A DNA stretch of 64,000 bases from UBA6168 sp964573725 (GTDB taxonomy: Bacteria > Bacteroidota > Bacteroidia > Chitinophagales > Saprospiraceae), in the NCBI GenBank assembly GCA_964573725.1, contig CAZNLJ010000001.1, positions 166,096-230,095 on the forward strand. Reading direction: 5' to 3'. The notes below the pieces were generated by a model. The model had not been told where the DNA came from. It did no database searches and saw only the letters and a list, made by a program, of their open reading frames with translations. The translations under genes were made by a program, and so were the position numbers. Shown piece by piece: positions 42,307 to 50,637 of this stretch (the first letter of the stretch is position 1; every line of letters begins with the position of its first letter).

Positions 42307-44712
42307 CTACCGTTCGTCCGACATGGACGGAGGCGCCTGTTCGGGGGCACTTCCCCAGGAGCGGTTCGGGGCCGGCCCCATCACCAGCACCAATCGCCCG
42401 CCGTCGACGAGCTCGCTGTGTCGGAACCAAGGTTTTTCCAAGGGTTTCCCGTCCAAGGTTGCGGATTGGACGTACCTGTTCTCGCGGGAGTTGCCGGTCG
42501 CTTCGATGGTGAAGGTCCCGCCGGGATAATAGTCCGGGTCGAGCCGGATGGTGGCTCGGTCGAACAAAGGGCTCCCGATTTCATAGACGGGATCCGGGTC
42601 GCAGCCGCCGCGCATTTGGAACAGACCCATGGCGCTCATGACATACCATCCGCCCATCTGGCCCTGGTCCTCATCCCCGGGCCAGCCGTCCATCGGGCCG
42701 TCCCCATAGTAAAGGTCCATGATTTCACGGGCCCAGTATTGTGTCCGCCAGGGTTGTCCGGCATAATTGAAAAGATAGGCGGCCTGCATATTCGGCTGGT
42801 TGCCATGGTTGATGGGAAGGACCCCCATGGCGAAGAGGCTGTTCTCGTGTGTGGATTCGGAGTTGAATTTCCAGGGTTTGGATTGTTCGAAGCCGATTTC
42901 CAGCCTTTGCAGGAAGGTATCCCTTCCCATCAAGGCGATCAGTCCCCGGAGGTCGTGCGGAACGAACCAGGAATATTGCCAGGCGTTGCCTTCCACCCAG
43001 CCGGAGCCCAGGAAGGTGGAGCAACAGAAGGGTTCGAAGGGTTGTTTGAAGGAACCGTCGGCCAGGCGAAGGTTCATGTACCCCACCGAGGGATCCCAGA
43101 TATTGCGGTACTGCCCGGCCCGGTGGCGGAAGTACCAGTAATCGTCCTGTTTTCCGAGGGCCCTGGCCATTTCGCTGACGGCCCAATCGTCAAAGGCATA
43201 TTCCAGGGTGTTGGAGGTCGGTCCGTATTCATAAGGGACGTAGCCGAACTGAAGGTATCGGTCAAGCCATCGGTTGCCGGCCCAGCCGCCGCCCGGGTGG
43301 GCGATACCTTGTTCCATCTGGTTGTGGCGGATGGCCTCATAGGCAAGAAGCGGGTCATACCGGCGACGGATCCCTTTCTGGTAGGCGCTCACTATCAGTT
43401 CAATCTCATGGGAGGCGACCATGATACCGGAATATTCGAGCCCTTCCGGGCCTTTGCAGAGCCAACCGCCCTTGTCGTACATCTCCAGCAGGGAAGCCAC
43501 CCATTTGTCGGCGATGTCGGGGGTCGCCAGGGTCCAGACCTGGTTGAGGTTCCAGAAGGTGTTCCAGAAGGCGTCGCCCCCGTACATGGGTGCGTCCGGA
43601 TCCGGCAGCTGTTGGATCCGTTCATACATATCGACATACTTGCCGTTGACATCGCTGAAGATGGTCCTGCCTGAATAGACCCGGTAAAGGTTGGTGTAGA
43701 ACTTGCGGCGGTCGGCATTGGTCCCGCCTTCTATCAGGATGCTGGACAGGAGCTTGTTCCAGGTATGACGGGCGGCTTGATGTACGGCGTCGAAATCCCA
43801 GCCGTAGGGTCGGGCCAATTCCTCGTCGAGGTTGAGGCGGGCCTGCTCCAGGCTGACGAAGGAAATACCGGTTTGGACGATGACCTGTTCGCCGGCTTGG
43901 GTCCGGAAGTGGACGAAAGCGCCGAAATCGGTATGGTCCCAACCGCTGAAGAGTTCGTTGCCGGGCGGAAAGATGCCGTCCCGGTTCCAGCCGCCGAAAC
44001 TATGGAATGGTTTGTTGAAACGGATGACGAAGAAGAGCTGGTACTCGTTCCAACCGGCGCCCCGGAGGCTCTGCTGGTAAGTATGGCCTTCGATGACGGT
44101 GTCGCTGACCCGGGTGATCGTCGCGGCGGTCAGTTCCGTACCATATTCCGACGGAATCTGAAGGTCTATCATGACGCGGGCACTGTCGGAGGCAGGGAAA
44201 GTGTACCGTTGCATGCCGGCGCGGGTGGTCGCGGTCAGTTCCGCCCGGATACCTGTATCGTCCAGGGTGACGGCATAGTAGCCGGGGCTTGCGGTTTCCG
44301 TTTCGTGCCGGATACGCGAACGGTAGCCCTCGTCCGGATGGTTTTCCCGACCGGGTTCCAATTGCAAGGGGCCCAGGGTGGGCATCATCAGGAGGCCATC
44401 CATGGTCCAGGCGTGGATATGGCTGAATCCGGCGACGTTCTCCACCTGGTATTCATAACCTGCTTTCCAGCCTTGCCGTTGGTTGTTCGGACTGAGTTTG
44501 ACCATGCCGAAAGGGAGGCATGCACCGGGGAACTGCATCCAACGGCTGTTGTGGGTACCGATCATCCCGTCCACCTCATCGACGGGGAGGCGTTGGCCGC
44601 CGGCCGGTTCCTGTGCCGCGGCCGGTCCGGCGGGCAAGAGCAGGAGGAGCCAACAGCAGCCGCGAAGGAATAAGTCTGCCCAGGCAGGTTGTTGTCTTGA
44701 AAAGGATGGCAT
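42307..44712 (-). CDS. Exported glycoside hydrolase family 92 alpha-mannosidase
   Basis: 801 residues with signal peptide (GCCWLLLLLPAGPAAAQ). GH92 enzymes are calcium-dependent exo-alpha-mannosidases acting on N-glycans and mannans. The family start VDGMIGTHNSRWMQFPGACLPFGMVKLSP, FSHIHAWTMDGLLMMPT, the block DAFWNTFWNLNQVWTL, and the catalytic C-terminal PGDEDQGQMGGWYVMSAMGLFQM (normally GNEDxGQMSAW) are clear. It is preceded by the sugar porter gene at 45 bases and followed by the UnbV-type protein, so it is embedded in the gntR-led locus. ManA and ROK kinase in the same run fit mannose as its product. Confidence 0.94.
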   Translation of the reverse strand: MPSFSRQQPAWADLFLRGCCWLLLLLPAGPAAAQEPAGGQRLPVDEVDGMIGTHNSRWMQFPGACLPFGMVKLSPNNQRQGWKAGYEYQVENVAGFSHIHAWTMDGLLMMPTLGPLQLEPGRENHPDEGYRSRIRHETETASPGYYAVTLDDTGIRAELTATTRAGMQRYTFPASDSARVMIDLQIPSEYGTELTAATITRVSDTVIEGHTYQQSLRGAGWNEYQLFFVIRFNKPFHSFGGWNRDGIFPPGNELFSGWDHTDFGAFVHFRTQAGEQVIVQTGISFVSLEQARLNLDEELARPYGWDFDAVHQAARHTWNKLLSSILIEGGTNADRRKFYTNLYRVYSGRTIFSDVNGKYVDMYERIQQLPDPDAPMYGGDAFWNTFWNLNQVWTLATPDIADKWVASLLEMYDKGGWLCKGPEGLEYSGIMVASHEIELIVSAYQKGIRRRYDPLLAYEAIRHNQMEQGIAHPGGGWAGNRWLDRYLQFGYVPYEYGPTSNTLEYAFDDWAVSEMARALGKQDDYWYFRHRAGQYRNIWDPSVGYMNLRLADGSFKQPFEPFCCSTFLGSGWVEGNAWQYSWFVPHDLRGLIALMGRDTFLQRLEIGFEQSKPWKFNSESTHENSLFAMGVLPINHGNQPNMQAAYLFNYAGQPWRTQYWAREIMDLYYGDGPMDGWPGDEDQGQMGGWYVMSAMGLFQMRGGCDPDPVYEIGSPLFDRATIRLDPDYYPGGTFTIEATGNSRENRYVQSATLDGKPLEKPWFRHSELVDGGRLVLVMGPAPNRSWGSAPEQAPPSMSDER

Positions 44713-44757
44713 AAGGATGAAAATGGTTTGGTCACAAGAAAAGTACGCTGCAGCCGG

Positions 44758-46146
44758 TCAGGAATGCCCGGACCCGGCCCGCCAGGATTGTTCTATTTCC
44801 TCAAGGGTCCGCCCTTTTGTCTCCGGTACCTGCCGCCACACGAAGAGGCAGCCCAGGGCGGACATGCCGCCGAAGAACCAGAAGGTAAGGGCCGGGCCTG
44901 CCGTCTCCAGCAGTACGGGAAAAAACTGGGTGACGAGGTATACGGCGGTCCACAAGGCGAAAGTGGCGACGGACATGGCCACGCCCCGCATGCCGATCGG
45001 AAAAATCTCCGATATGACCACCCAGGTCACCGGCCCGTAGGAGGCGGCGAAACAGGCGATATAGGACAAGAGGAAGCCCAACAGGCCGTAGCCGGTCCAG
45101 CCGGAATGGAAGGAAAGGCCGACCATCACCAGGCTGAGGCCCATACCCGCCCCTCCCAGGAGCAACAGGCGTTTCCGCCCGACGCGGTCCACCAGCCGGA
45201 TGGCGACGAAGGTGAACAGCACATTGATGACACCGATGATGACGGTCTGCCGGAAAGCCGCGTCCGTGCCGGATCCGACCGCCTTGAAGATCTCCGGGGC
45301 ATAATACATGATGGCATTGATACCCTGCACCTGGGAGAAGACCGACAAGACCACCCCGATCCATACGGCTTTCCGGAACCGGCCGCCGAAGAGTTCCGAC
45401 AAGGTTCCTTTTTCCTCCTGCAGGGTGGCCTTCACCGCGGCGAGGGTTTCCTGGGCACGGTCGGCTCCGTTGACCCGCACCAATACGGCGAGGGCATCCG
45501 CCTCCCGACCCGCCCGGACCAACCAGCGGGGGCTTTCCGGAACGAACAGCAAGGCCACGAGGAACAATACCGCAGGCAAGAGCTCCGAACCCATCATGTA
45601 CCGCCAGCCCGTTGACCGGTTCCAGGTGTCATCCCCGGCATCCTGGATGAGCATGTTGACAAAAAATACGACCAGGATACCGATCACGATGGCCAGTTGG
45701 TAGTAGGAAACCAGCCGGCCTCGTTCCGATGCCGGTGCCACTTCCGTAATGTACAGCGGGGAAACCATGGAAGCCGCCCCGATCCCCATGCCGCCGATGA
45801 AACGAAAGACGGCGAACTGCAGGAGGTTGTCCGGCAGGGCGGACCCGACGGCGGACACGGCGAAGAGCACGGCGGTCAGCAGCAGGATGTTCCTACGGCC
45901 GAACCGGTCGGCGAGATATCCGGCGAAACCGGCACCCGCAATACAACCGATGATCGCACTGGAGGCCGCCCAACCGGTCATGGCCGCCGACAGCTCGAAC
46001 CGGTCCCGCAAGAAGCCGATGGCCCCGGAGATGACGGCGGTGTCATAGCCGAACAACAAGCCGCCCAAAGCGGCGACGGACGTGAGCAAGTACACAAATC
46101 GCATGACATGGGTAGGTTTGTCCTGTCGCGCAGACCGGGAAATCAT
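44758..46146 (-). CDS. MFS sugar porter family transporter
   Basis: 462 residues from ATG 46146 (ATG 46104 is a shorter alternative), twelve membrane helices. Sugar porter signatures are present: GLLFGYDTAVISGAI in helix 1, DRFGRRN and DRVGRKR in the two loop 2–3 and 8–9 sites, PESPRWLV after helix 6, QVQGINAIMYYAPEIF in helix 7 and PETKGRTLEEIE at the C-terminus. These carriers bring hexoses or pentoses through the inner membrane, usually with protons. Placed between manA and GH92, mannose released in the periplasm is the likely cargo. The short gap (49 bases) to manA indicates cotranscription. Confidence 0.93.
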   Translation of the reverse strand: MISRSARQDKPTHVMRFVYLLTSVAALGGLLFGYDTAVISGAIGFLRDRFELSAAMTGWAASSAIIGCIAGAGFAGYLADRFGRRNILLLTAVLFAVSAVGSALPDNLLQFAVFRFIGGMGIGAASMVSPLYITEVAPASERGRLVSYYQLAIVIGILVVFFVNMLIQDAGDDTWNRSTGWRYMMGSELLPAVLFLVALLFVPESPRWLVRAGREADALAVLVRVNGADRAQETLAAVKATLQEEKGTLSELFGGRFRKAVWIGVVLSVFSQVQGINAIMYYAPEIFKAVGSGTDAAFRQTVIIGVINVLFTFVAIRLVDRVGRKRLLLLGGAGMGLSLVMVGLSFHSGWTGYGLLGFLLSYIACFAASYGPVTWVVISEIFPIGMRGVAMSVATFALWTAVYLVTQFFPVLLETAGPALTFWFFGGMSALGCLFVWRQVPETKGRTLEEIEQSWRAGSGHS

Positions 46147-46195
46147 GCCGGACTGCCGCAGGTAGTTTTTTTTCGGTTCCCGGGTATGGCACAGC

Positions 46196-47962
46196 TCAAG
46201 GCCGGACGAAGGCCTTGATGGTCGCACACTCCGTCCCCTCCCCTTGCCCGTAGGGTCGGATGGTATAAGGCCCTACCGCCGCCGGGACGATGAAAGTCTC
46301 CGCATACCGGACGACAAAGGGGGCAAAAGCCCCCGTCGGGCTTTCCACGATGACGGCCGCCCCTTCGACCAGGTTGAGCACATTGACACCGCCGGCGGTG
46401 TCATGGCTGACTTTCCCCGTGAACCAATGGCGACGCGTCTCTATGAATTCCGTTTCGTGCAGGCCGGTCCTTTCCTCCCGCCAGCCGTCTCCTTCCGCCA
46501 GCGGAAGGATGCGGTTCACCAATTCGGCGCGGACCCACTCCGTGGTCCGCTCCCACCGGATATTCGCTTGCCCATGCTCCAGGTTGATGGGCCGCGGCAG
46601 TCCGTCGAGACCCAGCCTGCCCCAGTCCCACAACTTGAATGTGAAGATGTAGGGGGTGGCACTCACTTCCAGCACCATGGTATTCCGGCCGGAGCAATGC
46701 ACCGTCCCGGCGGGAATCAGGAAATGGTCGTGCTTCCGGGCAGGCCAACGCGCTGCATACCGGTCCGCCTCGAACCTGGACTGCCCGTCCCGGGCCGCCC
46801 GGAGATCCGCCATCATGGCATCGGGATCGACCCCCTCCTGCAAGCCCAGGTAAACGATGCCGTCCGGTGCGGCATCCAGGAGATAGTAGCTTTCGTCCTG
46901 GGTGTAGGACATGCCGAAATGCTCCCGGATATATGCTTTCAGCGGGTGGACTTGCCAGCTCAGGTTGCCCCCGCCCATGGTATCCAGAAAATCGAAACGG
47001 ATGGGGAATTCCGCCCCGAACCGTCGGTAGACCGCCGGACCGAGCAAGCGCTCCGGTTCCCGGAACACAAGGTTGACGGCCGGCATTTCCAGGGTGACCT
47101 CGCCGAAATCCAGCAGCAAGCTGTTTTCCTCCGGTACACAGTCGAAACACCAGGCATAGTTCGGGGCGGATGGATCCAGGTCGCAGACGGATTTCATCCA
47201 CTGCCCGCCCCAGGGGCCCGGGTCGAAAAACGGGACCAGCCGAAAGGGCTGTTGCGTCAGGCGGTGCAGGGCGGCGGACAAAGCGGCGGCCGTGACCAGC
47301 CTGGGGGCATCCGGCCGATTGATATCGAGGTAGAAGTCCCATCGATCCATCAAGGCCCGTTTCCGCTCGTCGGCGATACGCCAATCGACGAAATAAGCCT
47401 GTTTGTAGCGGCGGCTGATTTCCTCCTCCGCATTGTCCACCCCCAGGTTGCCGCATTGTCCGCGCCGCATCCGTTGCTGGATTTCCCAACGGGCCAGGTC
47501 GGCATACACAAGCAGGTCCCATGCCTCCGCCACCAAGGATGCCCCGACCCCATGGACGACCACCAGACCCTCGGCGGACGCCATCTGTTGCCGCAGCGTC
47601 GACACCTTCGCCGGGTCGAGGTACTGTTCGAGCCGGAGGCTGGTCATCACGCCGAAAATCCGGTCGTCGGTGACATCGGGAGCGGTCAAAGCCCGGATAT
47701 CGGCGGGCGGACGGAATGCGGTTTCCGCATTCAGCACCAAGGCCGGCCTCAGTTCCGGCCAAGCCCGGGCCAATTCGTCCAGGTCGGCCCCGGGATACGT
47801 TTCCACAACCAGGACCTGCCGCATCGAGGCTGTCCGACGCCGCAAGGCGGTGCGGAGCGTCGCACAGACAGCCTCCCATCCGCCGGCACATTCGTTTTCA
47901 AATCCTCGGATGGATACCTTGGGGAATTTTTCATAAGTTGTCGGATGCTGCATCTTCATCAT
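46196..47962 (-). CDS. Class I mannose-6-phosphate isomerase with long N-terminal domain
   Basis: 588 residues. The C-terminal 370 or so form the cupin isomerase: FFDPGPWGGQWMKSVCDL, GGGNLSWQVHPLKAYIREHFG with zinc-site residues, YYLLDAAPDGIVYLGL, KHDHFLIPAGTVHCSG, and a final beta domain. It interconverts mannose-6-phosphate and fructose-6-phosphate in the cytoplasm. The first 190 residues look like a degenerate nucleoside/uridine-kinase fold (VVETYPGADLDELARAW, VVVHGVGASLVAEAWDLLVYADLARWEIQQRMRRG) without a P-loop; I recall this architecture in other Bacteroidota ManA proteins. ATG 47962 has AGGAAGAA just upstream. It lies 119 bases after the ROK kinase gene. Confidence 0.88.
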   Translation of the reverse strand: MMKMQHPTTYEKFPKVSIRGFENECAGGWEAVCATLRTALRRRTASMRQVLVVETYPGADLDELARAWPELRPALVLNAETAFRPPADIRALTAPDVTDDRIFGVMTSLRLEQYLDPAKVSTLRQQMASAEGLVVVHGVGASLVAEAWDLLVYADLARWEIQQRMRRGQCGNLGVDNAEEEISRRYKQAYFVDWRIADERKRALMDRWDFYLDINRPDAPRLVTAAALSAALHRLTQQPFRLVPFFDPGPWGGQWMKSVCDLDPSAPNYAWCFDCVPEENSLLLDFGEVTLEMPAVNLVFREPERLLGPAVYRRFGAEFPIRFDFLDTMGGGNLSWQVHPLKAYIREHFGMSYTQDESYYLLDAAPDGIVYLGLQEGVDPDAMMADLRAARDGQSRFEADRYAARWPARKHDHFLIPAGTVHCSGRNTMVLEVSATPYIFTFKLWDWGRLGLDGLPRPINLEHGQANIRWERTTEWVRAELVNRILPLAEGDGWREERTGLHETEFIETRRHWFTGKVSHDTAGGVNVLNLVEGAAVIVESPTGAFAPFVVRYAETFIVPAAVGPYTIRPYGQGEGTECATIKAFVRP

Positions 47963-48081
47963 TTCTTCCTGCGGAAAACCGGTTCGGCAACGAAGGGCTT
48001 GCAGGAACTTCCCCTCTCGCAAACACCGTGGTACGGTGACAGGTCGGCGGCACCTGACCGTAAGCCTGCCTGGTCCGGCCA

Positions 48082-49011
48082 TCACCTATCGCCCGCAAGA
48101 TAACCCATACCCAGCACACCTGCCCAATCCGGCTGGGAAGCGGCGGCCAGGGTCACGGCTTTTTCCGGCAACCAGGCCAGCCGGTCGATGTGCCGCCGGA
48201 TGAAAGGCATGATGACATCCGCACTTTTCATCACCCCGCCACCCAGGACGACCATTTCCGGGTCGAAGGCATAAATGAAGTTGGAGATTCCGGCTGCCCA
48301 TGCCTCCAGGCAATGCCGGCGGACGGTGCAGGCGAACGGGTCTCCCTGCGCCGCCCATGCGAACAGGTGTTCGAAATCGGGAGGCACCCCATCGGCGAAA
48401 GGACTGCCATCGAAGCCCTCCGTCCGTCGGACCAGCTGGGGCAGGGACCAGGAGGAAGCCTCGCTCTCCAGACAACCGGTATTGCCGCAGTTGCAAGGCC
48501 GGCCGTCAAACCGGACCACCTGGTGCCCCCCCAGGTTGCCGGCCATGTACCGGCTCCCCTTGAGCAGGCGCCCGTCCATCAATACGGCGGAACCGACGCC
48601 CGTTCCGATCGTCACCATGAGCAGGTTTTGGGTGCCTTGGCCGGCTCCGTAGCGCCATTCCCCGACCAGCGCCGCCCGGGCATCGTTCTCCATGAAAAGG
48701 GGTACGCCCCAGTTGCGGCGTACCCAGCCGGCGAGATCGAGGTTGTTGGCATCCGCATATTTCACATATTGATATAGCAACCGCATGTGGTCGCTGTCCA
48801 CAATGGTGGGGAAGGAAATGCCCAGTCCCTTGACCGCAGGTCGGCCGGCATCGGCAAGCAAGCCGTCGATGACCTCCTCCAACAAGGGCATGAGCGCAGT
48901 GAAACTATCGCTCGACGGTACCGCGACATTGGTGGCGGACAGCAGCGTACCACCTTCCACCAATCCCGCTTTTACCCGGGTCCCACCCAAATCCAACGCA
49001 ATGACGGCCAT
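48082..49011 (-). CDS. ROK-family sugar kinase
   Basis: 309 residues, typical ROK kinase without an added DNA-binding domain. ATP site ALDLGGTRVKAG (5–16), substrate loop with catalytic ENDARAALVGEW (about 108–119), GTGVGSAVLMDG, and the ROK zinc cluster GGHQVVRFDGRPCNCGNTGCLE (about 163–184). It would phosphorylate hexoses such as mannose, glucose or fructose in the cytoplasm; next to manA, mannose to mannose-6-phosphate is the natural reading. The stop abuts the leader of manA, and the start lies 77 bases downstream of susD. Confidence 0.9.
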   Translation of the reverse strand: MAVIALDLGGTRVKAGLVEGGTLLSATNVAVPSSDSFTALMPLLEEVIDGLLADAGRPAVKGLGISFPTIVDSDHMRLLYQYVKYADANNLDLAGWVRRNWGVPLFMENDARAALVGEWRYGAGQGTQNLLMVTIGTGVGSAVLMDGRLLKGSRYMAGNLGGHQVVRFDGRPCNCGNTGCLESEASSWSLPQLVRRTEGFDGSPFADGVPPDFEHLFAWAAQGDPFACTVRRHCLEAWAAGISNFIYAFDPEMVVLGGGVMKSADVIMPFIRRHIDRLAWLPEKAVTLAAASQPDWAGVLGMGYLAGDR

Positions 49012-49088
49012 GGCTTCGATCGTATGGGCAGCCGGCGGGAAAAGGCCGAAACCGGCCCCGTCCGACTGCGGTGAACCTTAAGACCCCT

Positions 49089-50594
49089 TCAATATCCCTC
49101 GTTCTGGGGTAGCAGGTTTTGGTTGAGGTCGATTTCATTTTGGGGGATGGGGAAAAGCCGGTGGTAAGGTTCCGGCTGTACGCCGGGTTTTGCCACGGGA
49201 ACCCGTGTCGCCAGCTTTCCGAAACGCACCAGGTCGAACCAACGCTGGCCTTCCGCGGTGAATTCATGGCGGCGTTCCAGCAACAGGGCCTCCTTGAAAG
49301 CGTCATAGGAAAGACCGGACAGGTCGGGTAATATCGGCCGCTCCTGGGTGCCGTCGAAACGGGCGCGGCGGCGCACCTGGTTGATGGCTTCATAGGCTTC
49401 GGCATCCGGTCCGTTGTTGCGTTCGTTGATTGCTTCCGCCTTGACCAGGAGGATGTCCGAATACCGGAGGTATGGGAAATCATGGTCCGTATTGCCGGCC
49501 TGCGGTTCGTGGATCCGGTCCCAATATTTCTGGATATGGGGTTCGACGGTCGTGACCGTCCCGTCTTGGTTTTCGATCCGGGTGAGCAGGGTCACTTCCC
49601 GGCGTCGGTCCTGGGGATCGAAGGAATCGTAGAGGTCCTGGGTGGCCACCTGCCAGCCCTGGGCGTTGACCCCGGGGATGGCACCGGACAGTTGCCGGGG
49701 CAGGAGGCGGACATTGAACTGCCCCACCTCCCAGAAGGAGATGCTGTTGTTGGCCGTTCCGAACCCGATGCCGAAGAGGGTTTCCAGGCCGTTTTCGTTC
49801 GGGATGCGGAAAGCTTCCGCAAAATCCGGATACAGCCCGTAGCGGCCGCTGTTGATGACCCGGTCGCATTGGTCGATACAACTTTGCCATTCCCCGACCT
49901 GGAGATATACCTTGGCCAGCAGGCCGGCGGCGGCACCGCTGGTGGCGCGGCCGAGGCCGTCATTGGGCGGATAGGAAACGGGCAAATGGTCCTGGGCGAA
50001 ACGCAGGTCCTCCACGACCTGGCGGTATACGTCCGCCGCGGGCGTCCGGGCAGGTTTGAGGTCCTCGTTGAGCGAAAGCAGGAGCGGTACATCCCCGAAC
50101 CACCGGACCAGGTCGAAATAGAGCATGCCCCGCAGGAACCGGGCCTCCCCGAGTAGCTGGTCCCTGCGGGAGGGTGCCAGCGGCACTTTCGGGATGCCGT
50201 CGAGTGCGAAGTTCGCATTGCTGATGCCCTTGTAAGCCAGGGCCCAGAAATCGTACAGGTTGGCATTGACGGGTCGGTGGGTGAAAGTTTCCAGCTGATC
50301 CAGGTCGACGGCGCCGGCCAGGCGGTTCTCCATCTCGTCGGAAGCAAGCCCCGCCGTCACCCAATAACTGCTGTGGTAGGCGCCGCCGAAGGTGGGTGCG
50401 GAACTGGTGGAGTTCAGGATGGCATAGATCGAATTGACGGCGGCGACGGCGTCGTTATCCGTCTGGAAAAAATTTTCCACGAAGACCTGGTCTTTCGGGT
50501 CTTCCTCCAGCAGGCCCTGGCAGGCCCAATTGACGGGCAAGGCCAGGGAAAGCAGCAGTGCGGTGGTTCTCCATGTTTTCAAACAGTGATGCAT
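49089..50594 (-). CDS. SusD/RagB-family outer-membrane glycan-binding lipoprotein
   Basis: 501 residues. N-terminal signal ending in a lipoprotein-type cysteine (PVNWAC, a weak lipobox) and LLEEDPKDQVFVENFFQTDNDAVAAVNSIYAIL, the standard SusD opening. TPR-like helices follow (ISNANFALDGIPKVPLAPSRRDQLLGEARFLRGMLYFDLVRWFGDVPLLL), and the C-terminal KAEAINERNNGPDAEAYEAINQVRRRA / LLLERRHEFTAEGQRWFDLVRFG / HRLFPIPQNEIDLNQNLLPQNEGY is diagnostic. It caps the SusC channel encoded 43 bases upstream and captures oligosaccharides at the cell surface. The ligand cannot be read from sequence; the locus suggests a mannose-containing glycan. Confidence 0.95.
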   Translation of the reverse strand: MHHCLKTWRTTALLLSLALPVNWACQGLLEEDPKDQVFVENFFQTDNDAVAAVNSIYAILNSTSSAPTFGGAYHSSYWVTAGLASDEMENRLAGAVDLDQLETFTHRPVNANLYDFWALAYKGISNANFALDGIPKVPLAPSRRDQLLGEARFLRGMLYFDLVRWFGDVPLLLSLNEDLKPARTPAADVYRQVVEDLRFAQDHLPVSYPPNDGLGRATSGAAAGLLAKVYLQVGEWQSCIDQCDRVINSGRYGLYPDFAEAFRIPNENGLETLFGIGFGTANNSISFWEVGQFNVRLLPRQLSGAIPGVNAQGWQVATQDLYDSFDPQDRRREVTLLTRIENQDGTVTTVEPHIQKYWDRIHEPQAGNTDHDFPYLRYSDILLVKAEAINERNNGPDAEAYEAINQVRRRARFDGTQERPILPDLSGLSYDAFKEALLLERRHEFTAEGQRWFDLVRFGKLATRVPVAKPGVQPEPYHRLFPIPQNEIDLNQNLLPQNEGY

Positions 50595-50637
50595 AAGCGA
50601 TAGGGACTGAAAGTTGACGATGACAGGATGTGCAGGT

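Noticed and set aside
48024..48076. Two short hairpins (CACCGT–GGT–ACGGTG and CAGGT–7 bases–ACCTG) in the ROK–manA gap
   Set aside because: Short stems without a T-run; could be attenuation but chance pairing in GC-rich DNA is as likely.
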